DNA from: CAIKMD01 sp963803265
GTDB taxonomy: Bacteria > Pseudomonadota > Alphaproteobacteria > ATCC43930 > CGMCC-115725
Assembly: GCA_963803265.1 (NCBI GenBank)
Contig: CAWDLZ010000011.1
Coordinates: 124,001-188,000, forward strand
Reading direction: 5' to 3'
DNA: 64,000 nt
The notes beneath the pieces are model-generated. The model saw only the letters and a program-made list of their open reading frames with translations. It was not told the DNA's origin and searched no databases. Below are positions 58,236-64,000 of the stretch, piece after piece. The position numbers and the translations under genes were made by a program. How positions within the stretch are numbered: position 1 is the first letter of the stretch; every line of letters begins with the position of its first letter.

Positions 58236-58984
58236 GTCGATTTTAGCGAGAGGCGCGCCGCCATCAATTGGCGGGCGCGGGCGAGGTCGGCAGGAGTATC
58301 GACACCGAACGGAATGGAGTCAACGAGCGCCACGTCGATGCGCATGCCGGCGTCGAGCGCGCGCAATTGCTCGAGGCTTTCGCGCCGCTCCAGCACCGAT
58401 GGCGGCAAGCTCACGAAGCGCTGGAGCGCCGCCCGGCGATAGGCATAGACCCCGATATGGTGATAGAGCGGCCCCGGCCCGTGCGGCACCGGGCCGCGCG
58501 AAAAATAAAGCGCGCGGGCGCAGAGCCCGCCCGGCGGAAAGCCCGCCGCGATCTTGACCACGCTGGGCGATAGTTTCTCATCCTCCCTGTCAATAACAGC
58601 GGCGAGCGTCGCGATATCAACGGACGGGTCAGCCAAGGGCAAGAGCACCGCCCGAATCGCCGCCGGATCGATGAGCGGCAGGTCGCCTTGCAGGTTGATG
58701 ACGACGTCGTGAAGCCCTTTTGGGTCGAGCGCCGAGACCGCCTCGAAGATGCGATCCGAGCCCGAGGGATGATCGGGACGCGTGAGGACCGCAGTGCCGC
58801 CCCCGGTCTCGATCGCGGCGGCGATCTCGCGCTCGGCGCAAGCGACCACCACCGGACCCGCACCCGCCTCGACGGCGCGGCGCCAAACCTGGACGATCAT
58901 CGGCGCACCGCCAATATCGGCGAGCGGCTTGCCCGGCAACCGGGTCGACGCCAAACGCGCCGGAATGACGACAATCGGATTCAC
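58232..58984 (-). CDS. kdsB: 3-deoxy-manno-octulosonate cytidylyltransferase
   Basis: 250 residues. 'IPARLASTRLPGKPLADIGG', 'TRPDHPSGSDRI', 'VINLQGDLPLIDP', 'YHHIGVYAYRRAAL' and 'LEQLRALDAGMRI' match KdsB, which activates Kdo as CMP-Kdo for LPS. So the organism makes Kdo-containing lipopolysaccharide. Pairing with pheA and divergence from a cytochrome c gene is the usual alphaproteobacterial order. Confidence 0.95.
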   Translation of the reverse strand: MNPIVVIPARLASTRLPGKPLADIGGAPMIVQVWRRAVEAGAGPVVVACAEREIAAAIETGGGTAVLTRPDHPSGSDRIFEAVSALDPKGLHDVVINLQGDLPLIDPAAIRAVLLPLADPSVDIATLAAVIDREDEKLSPSVVKIAAGFPPGGLCARALYFSRGPVPHGPGPLYHHIGVYAYRRAALQRFVSLPPSVLERRESLEQLRALDAGMRIDVALVDSIPFGVDTPADLARARQLMAARLSLKST

Positions 58985-59170
58985 GAGCGCAAAACCCCCA
59001 CGATCACGGGCCCAGCATAGCGATTGCGGCGTTATGCCGCATGAAATCCGGGACGGCGCGCCGGAGGCCCTTGCTAATGTCGCCGCGCCTCAATCATATT
59101 TCGTTTGCGGCTTCGGCGGAAATTCGCTTTTCTGCCGGCCGGTATCGAGACCAGCCCCGAGGTTCCCCGC

Positions 59171-59782
59171 ATGTCGTTCGAAGCCAATAAAATTATCGGC
59201 GCGATCCTGGCCGCGATGATGCTGGCGATGGTCTCGGGCCTCGTTTCCAACATCCTCGTTCATCCCCGACCGCTCGCCAAGAACGTCTATGAGGTGGCAG
59301 GCGCCGCGCCTGCGGCCGGCACCACGGCAGCACCCGCCCAGCCCGCCGGACCCGAGCCGATCGCGGCCCTGCTCGCCACGGCCGACCCCGACGCCGGCAA
59401 GGCCAAGACGACGGTATGCGCCGCCTGCCACACGTTCGACAAGGGCGGACCCAACCGCATCGGCCCGAATCTCTATGGCATCGTCGGCGACCAGATCGCG
59501 CATGACCGCGGCGGGTTCTCCTTCTCGCAGGCGCTGTCATCGAAGGGCGGCACGTGGACGATCGACAATCTCAATGCCTGGCTGTGGAAGCCGCAGAGCT
59601 TCGCCCAGGGCACCAAGATGACCTTCATCGGCCTGCCCAAGGCGCAGGACCGCGCCAACGTCATCGCCTATCTCAACACGATGAGCGATAATCCCAAGCC
59701 GCTGGCCAGCCTCGCGGCCGAGGCGGCCCCAGCGGCAGCGGCACCATCACCCGCCAGCGCCAGCCCGCCGGCCAAGCCATAG
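59171..59782 (+). CDS. Membrane-anchored cytochrome c family protein
   Basis: 203 residues. N-terminal uncleaved helix 'IIGAILAAMMLAMVSGLVSNIL', an Ala/Pro linker, then a class I cytochrome c domain: heme site 'CAACH' (about residue 83), 'GGPNRIGPNLYGIVGD', and axial Met in 'GTKMTF'. A 30-residue Ala/Pro tail follows. This is CycM-like: it carries electrons from the bc1 complex to a terminal oxidase. ATG 59171. Confidence 0.9.
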   Translation: MSFEANKIIGAILAAMMLAMVSGLVSNILVHPRPLAKNVYEVAGAAPAAGTTAAPAQPAGPEPIAALLATADPDAGKAKTTVCAACHTFDKGGPNRIGPNLYGIVGDQIAHDRGGFSFSQALSSKGGTWTIDNLNAWLWKPQSFAQGTKMTFIGLPKAQDRANVIAYLNTMSDNPKPLASLAAEAAPAAAAPSPASASPPAKP

Positions 59783-59799
59783 AACCGCCAAGCCGCGGC

Positions 59800-60579
59800 A
59801 TGACGGAAAAGGTCACCGCGGAGCATATCGAGCTTGCCCATCGTCTCGCCGACGAAGCCGGCGCGATCCTCCGCCGTTATTTCCGGCGGCCGATCGCGAT
59901 CGGCCGGAAAGCCGACCGCAGCCCCGTGACCATCGCCGACCGCAAGGCCGAGCGCGCCATGCGCCGCCTGATCGCGGCGCGCTTTCCCGCGCATGGCATA
60001 ATCGGCGAGGAATATGGCAGCGTCCGCGCGGATACCGATCATGTCTGGGTGCTCGATCCGGTGGACGGCACCAAGTCCTTCATCAGCGGGGTACCGCTCT
60101 TCGGCATTCTGATCGCGCTCGCCTATCGCGGCAAGCCGGTGCTGGGCGTCATCGATCAGCCGATCCTCAAGGAGCGCTGGCTGGGCGCGGCCGGCCGAAG
60201 AACGACGCTCAACGGCAAACCGGTCAAGACCCGCGCCTGCGCGAGAATCGGCGCCGCAACGCTCTACGCGACCAGCCCCGATATGTTCGCGAGAGGCGAG
60301 GCAAGGTCTTTCGCGCGGCTCGGCCGGCGAGTGGGGCTCGCGCGCTTCGGCGCCGATTGCTACGCCTATGCGCTCCTCGCCGGCGGCTTCATCGACCTCG
60401 TGGTCGAGGCCCAATTGAAGCCTTACGATTTCAGCGCGCTCGCACCCATCGTCACCGGCGCGGGCGGCACGATCACGGATTGGCGGGGCAAGGCGCTCGA
60501 CCTCGCCTCGGATGGTCGCGTGATCGCCGCCGGCGATCCAGCCCTCGCCAAGACGGCGCGGAGGATTTTGGCGGGGTAG
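59800..60579 (+). CDS. hisN: Inositol-monophosphatase-family histidinol-phosphatase
   Basis: 259 residues. Mg-dependent phosphatase with 'PVTIADRKAERAMR', 'IIGEEYG', 'WVLDPVDGTKSFISGVPLFGILIAL' and 'DLVVEAQLKPYDFSALAPIV'. The 'DGTKSF-x-x-G-x-P-x-F' and 'LKPYD' forms are those of HisN (histidinol-phosphate phosphatase) rather than SuhB. It follows the cytochrome gene by 17 bases. Confidence 0.85.
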   Translation: MTEKVTAEHIELAHRLADEAGAILRRYFRRPIAIGRKADRSPVTIADRKAERAMRRLIAARFPAHGIIGEEYGSVRADTDHVWVLDPVDGTKSFISGVPLFGILIALAYRGKPVLGVIDQPILKERWLGAAGRRTTLNGKPVKTRACARIGAATLYATSPDMFARGEARSFARLGRRVGLARFGADCYAYALLAGGFIDLVVEAQLKPYDFSALAPIVTGAGGTITDWRGKALDLASDGRVIAAGDPALAKTARRILAG

Positions 60580-60603
60580 CGGTTTTCCTCTAAGCTTGTC
60601 CCC

Positions 60604-62443
60604 ATGATGTGCCGCTTAAGAATCGCTGGGCCGCTTGGCCTCCTTGCGCTGGCCGCGCTCGCCGCGCCCGCGGGCGCCGAGCCGCGCCACGGCCTGTCGC
60701 TGTTCGGCGATCTCAAATATCCGGCGAATTTCGCCCATTTCGATTACGTCAACCCCGGCGCCCCGAAGGGCGGCACGGTCAAATACGCCTCGACCGGCAC
60801 CTTCGTTACCCTCAACCCCTTCACCTTGAAGGGCTCGCCGGCCGACGGCCTCGACCTCGTGTTCGATACGCTCATGACCCCGGCCGAGGACGAACCGGCT
60901 TCCGAATACGGCCTCGTCGCGGAAAGCGCCGACGTCGCGCCCGACCGGAGCTGGGTGATCTACACGCTGCGCCCCGAGGCGCGGTTCCAGGACGGAACAA
61001 AGATCATGCCCGAGGATGTGATCTGGACCTTCGATACGCTCAAGGCTGAAGGCCATCCGCGCTACCGGCTCTATTACGCCGACGTGCTCAAAGCCGAAAA
61101 GGTCGGCGAGCGCGGCGTCAAGTTCAGCTTCCGGAATGGCAATAACCGCGAGCTGCCCTCGATCATCGGCGAGATGCCGGTACTGTCGCGGGCCTATTGG
61201 ACGAAGGTCGGGTTCGACAAGACGACGCTCGATCCGCCGCTCGGCAGCGGTCCCTATAAGATCAAATCGGTCGATCCCGGGCGCTCGATCACCTATGCGC
61301 GCGATCCCGATTACTGGGGCAAGGATTTGCCGGTCAATCGCGGGCGCAACAATTTCGGTACGATCCGCTACGACGATTATCGCGACGAGACCGTCGCGCT
61401 CGAAGCCTTCAAGGCCGGGCAGTACGACATCCGCGTCGAGAACGTCGCGAAGAACTGGGCGATCGGCTATGACGGCCCGGCGCTGCAGCGCAGGGCTCAT
61501 CAAGAAGGATGAGATCCCCAACCAGCTGCCCCAAGGCATGCAGGGCTTCGGCTTCAACACGCGGCGGCCGATCTTCGCCGACCCTCGCGTGCGCGAGGCC
61601 GTCGGCGAGCTGTTCGATTTCGAATGGACGAACAAGAACCTCTTCTACGGCGCCTATACGAGAAGCCGCAGCTATTTCTCGAATTCCGAGCTGGCTGAGA
61701 CCGGCGCACCCAGCCCCGCGGAATTGAAGCTGCTCGAGCCTTGGCGCGGCCAGATCCCGGACGAGGCTCTGACCCGGGAATACGACCCGCCCAACACCGA
61801 CGGCAGCGGCGAGATCCGGAACAATCTGCGCGCGGCGCTCGCGCTCTTTGCCGCCGCCGGCTGGTCGGTCAAGAACGAGAAGCTGGTCAACGACAAAACC
61901 GGCGAGCAATTCGCCTTCGAATTCCTGCTCGCGCAGCCGGAATTCGAGCGCGTGGTGCTGCCCTTCGCGCGCAACCTCGCGCGCATCGGCGCGAGGATGG
62001 ACGTGCGCACCGTCGATCCCGCGCAATACGAGAATCGCATGCGGAATTTCGACTACGACATGGCGGTCGTCGCGATCGGCGAGTCGGCCTCGCCGGGCAA
62101 CGAGCAACGCGATTATTGGAGCTCGGCGGCCGCCGACGAGCCCGGCAGCCTCAATCTCGTGGGCGTGAGGAGCAAGGCCGTCGACGCGCTCGTCGATCTC
62201 GTCATCAACGCGCCCGACCGCGGAAGCCTCGTCACCGCCGTTCATGCGCTCGACCGGGTCCTGAGCTGGAGCTATTACGTCGTGCCGAACTGGTATCTGC
62301 CCTACTTCCGGGTCGCCTATTGGGACAAATTCGAACGGCCCAAGACCAACCCGCCCTATGCCTTGGCGCTCGACACCTGGTGGTTCGAGCCCGAGCGAGC
62401 CCAGAGCCTGGAGACCAAGAAGCCGCAGGTCGATGTGAAATGA
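60604..62443 (+). CDS. YejA-like peptide ABC transporter substrate-binding protein, one frameshift
   Basis: Extracellular solute-binding family 5. Signal peptide 'LGLLALAALAAPAGA'. 'HGLSLFGDLKYPANFAHFDYVNPGAPKGG' in parts is the typical start of the YejA/microcin C binding group; 'TPAEDEPASEYGLVAES' and 'LGSGPYKIKSVDPGRSITYARDPDYWG' follow. One extra base near 61487 breaks it between 'GPALQ' and 'GLIKKDEIP'; corrected length 612. First gene of a yejABE(F) transporter. Confidence 0.88.
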
Positions 62444-62465
62444 ACGGCACCGGGACGCGCGGCTG

Positions 62466-63551
62466 ATGCTCGCTTATGCGGTGCGCCGCATCCTCTTAAT
62501 CGTGCCGACGGTCTTCGCCATCATCCTGGTGAATTTCGTCATCGTGCAGGCGGCGCCGGGCGGGCCGGTCGACCAGCTCATCGCCCAATTGAAAGGAAGC
62601 GCCGGCGGGTCGCTGGAGCGCGTCTCCGGCGGCGGCGGCGAGCTGACCGGCGCCGGCACGGCGACCAGCCAAACGCGCGGCAGCCGCGGCCTCGACCCCG
62701 AATTCATCGCCGAGCTGCAAAAGCTCTACGGCTTCGACAAGCCGCCGGCGCAACGATTCTGGCTGATGCTTAAGAACTACGTCACCTTCAATTTCGGCAA
62801 CAGCTTCTATCAGGACCGGCCGGTGATCTCGCTGATCGCGGAGAAGCTGCCGGTGTCGATCTCCTTGGGCCTCTGGACGACGTTGCTCATCTATCTGATC
62901 TCGATCCCGTTGGGCATTCGCAAGGCGGTGAAAGACGGCAGCCTGTTCGACGTGTGGTCGAGCGCCGTCGTCATCGTCGGCTATGCGATCCCGGGATTCC
63001 TGTTTGCCGTGCTGTTGATCGTGCTGTTCGCGGGCGGCAGCTATCACAGTTGGTTTCCGCTGCGCGGCCTCACCTCGGACGGCTGGGCGGATTTCTCGCT
63101 CCCGCACAAGATCGCCAATTATTTCTGGCACATCACGCTGCCGGTCGCGTCGTTGGTGATCGGCGGCTTCGCCGGGCTGACCATGCTTACCAAGAACTGC
63201 TTCCTCGAGGAGATCAACAAGCAATATGTCGTGACCGCCCGCGCCAAGGGCCTCAGCGAGCGCCGCGTGCTCTACGGCCATGTGTTCCGCAACGCGATGC
63301 TGCTCGTGATCGCGGGATTCCCGGCGGCCTTCGTCGGCATCCTCTTTACCGGCGCGCTGCTCGTCGAAGTGATCTTCTCGCTGGACGGGCTTGGCCTGCT
63401 CGGCTTCCAAGCGGCGATCGGCCGCGATTATCCGATCATGTTCGCGACGCTCTATATTTACACGCTGGTCGGATTGGGGCTGAAGCTCATCAGCGACCTG
63501 ACCTACATGCTGATCGACCCGCGCATCGATTTCGGAACCCGCGGGACATGA
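62466..63551 (+). CDS. yejB: Microcin C/peptide ABC transporter permease YejB
   Basis: 361 residues. 'AYAVRRILLIVPTVFAIILVNFVIVQAAPGGP' in parts, six membrane helices, and the permease EAA-type loop 'VVTARAKGLSERRVLYGHVFRNAML'. The extra 60-residue insert after the first helix, with a Gly-rich stretch, is normal for YejB. ATG 62466 lies 22 bases after the binding-protein stop; the stop overlaps the next ATG. Confidence 0.93.
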   Translation: MLAYAVRRILLIVPTVFAIILVNFVIVQAAPGGPVDQLIAQLKGSAGGSLERVSGGGGELTGAGTATSQTRGSRGLDPEFIAELQKLYGFDKPPAQRFWLMLKNYVTFNFGNSFYQDRPVISLIAEKLPVSISLGLWTTLLIYLISIPLGIRKAVKDGSLFDVWSSAVVIVGYAIPGFLFAVLLIVLFAGGSYHSWFPLRGLTSDGWADFSLPHKIANYFWHITLPVASLVIGGFAGLTMLTKNCFLEEINKQYVVTARAKGLSERRVLYGHVFRNAMLLVIAGFPAAFVGILFTGALLVEVIFSLDGLGLLGFQAAIGRDYPIMFATLYIYTLVGLGLKLISDLTYMLIDPRIDFGTRGT

Positions 63552-64000
63552 CGCCCCTGACCCGGAGGCGGCTCGCCAATTTCCGCGCCAATAAGCGCGG
63601 CTTTTGGTCGCTATGGATTTTCCTGGTGATTTTCGGCTTGAGCCTCGCCGCCGAGCTCATCGCCAACGACCGCCCACTCATCGTGCGCTATGACGGGCAT
63701 TTCTTCTTTCCCGTGTTCACCGATTATCCCGAGAGCCAGTTCGGCGGCGAGCTTCCGATCGAGGCCGATTACCGCGACCCCGTCACTGCGGCACGAATCG
63801 AAGCGAAGGGCTTCATGATCTGGCCGCCCATTCCCTTCGGCGACCAGACGATCAATTACGCGCTGCCCTCGCCCGCGCCATCGCCGCCCGATGCGGTCGA
63901 TTGGCTCGGCACCGACGACCAGGGACGCGATGTGCTAGCGCGCCTCATCTATGGCTTTCGCATCTCGGTGTTGTTCGGGCTTACCCTCACGATCCTGAGC
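63548..64000 (+). CDS. yejE: YejE-like ABC transporter permease, truncated by window end
   Basis: ATG 63548 overlaps the yejB stop (ATGA). The visible 151 codons read 'RRRLANFRANKRGFWSLWIFLVIFGLSLAAELIANDRP' in parts, then a periplasmic loop 'YDGHFFFPVFTDYPE' and 'WLGTDDQGRDVLARLIYGFRIS', exactly the YejE N-terminus. The frame is open to the end of the window. The ATPase gene (yejF) should follow outside. Confidence 0.92.
   Translation, partial: MTPLTRRRLANFRANKRGFWSLWIFLVIFGLSLAAELIANDRPLIVRYDGHFFFPVFTDYPESQFGGELPIEADYRDPVTAARIEAKGFMIWPPIPFGDQTINYALPSPAPSPPDAVDWLGTDDQGRDVLARLIYGFRISVLFGLTLTILS

Overview
The window is GC-rich chromosomal DNA from an alphaproteobacterium, most likely a Rhodospirillales-type lineage; I cannot name the genus. 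The pointers are a GcrA cell-cycle regulator, a two-domain cold-shock protein, a DUF4167 protein beside clpB, the string rodZ-ispG-hisS-prfA-prmC-DUF4167-clpB, GAF-type PtsP next to lysC, and ubiG divergent from lysC. Genes are packed tightly and many neighbours share ATGA or TGATG stop/start overlaps.

Layout. 0-5 kb: a small catabolic-looking cluster (flavin reductase end, MetE-like enzyme, dienelactone hydrolase, solute-binding protein, alpha/beta hydrolase) converging on an SDR. 5-19 kb (minus strand): clpB, DUF4167, prmC, prfA, hisS, ispG, rodZ, ptsP, a nitronate monooxygenase-like gene and lysC. 19-30 kb: ubiG, cold-shock protein, gcrA, an anchored nuclease-like protein, tatA, a hisC-like aminotransferase, a membrane sulfatase-fold protein coupled to a class V aminotransferase, then a queuosine operon queA-tgt-queF-queG (queC lies apart at 51.3 kb). 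29.7-31 kb: a lower-GC accessory patch with two small odd genes next to tRNA-Arg(ACG). 31-46 kb: lipoprotein, gpt, ggt, an RlmI-like methylase, a lone sensor kinase, the rpmH-rnpA-yidD-yidC-engB-argB ribosome/membrane-insertion block, a UbiD decarboxylase, a HAD nucleotidase, dapD and dapE. 46-52 kb: membrane protein, a beta-barrel protein, truA-fmt-def, rmuC and queC. 52.0-53.6 kb: an AT-rich islet with an orphan ParD-like antitoxin, a 27-bp tandem repeat, and a small membrane protein plus ribbon-helix-helix pair. 53.6-64 kb: recR-ybaB-dnaX with the 4.5S SRP RNA, nudC, pheA, kdsB, an anchored cytochrome c, hisN and a yejABE-type peptide ABC transporter that runs off the end.

A striking property is the number of broken reading frames. 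About thirty single-base shifts, mostly one extra base and mostly outside homopolymers, interrupt otherwise intact housekeeping genes (ispG, ptsP, lysC, tgt, queF, queG, argB, ubiD and others). clpB carries an in-frame amber codon exactly at its N-domain/NBD1 linker. Because so many of these genes are normally essential, I read most breaks as sequence error, give whole-gene spans, and state where each frame moves.

I did not find a clear new defence system, CRISPR array, prophage or insertion sequence. The most unusual material is a palindromic dispersed repeat carrying GANTC sites (two copies, each touching a stop codon), the 52-53.6 kb islet, and the small ADP-ribosyltransferase-like gene beside tRNA-Arg.
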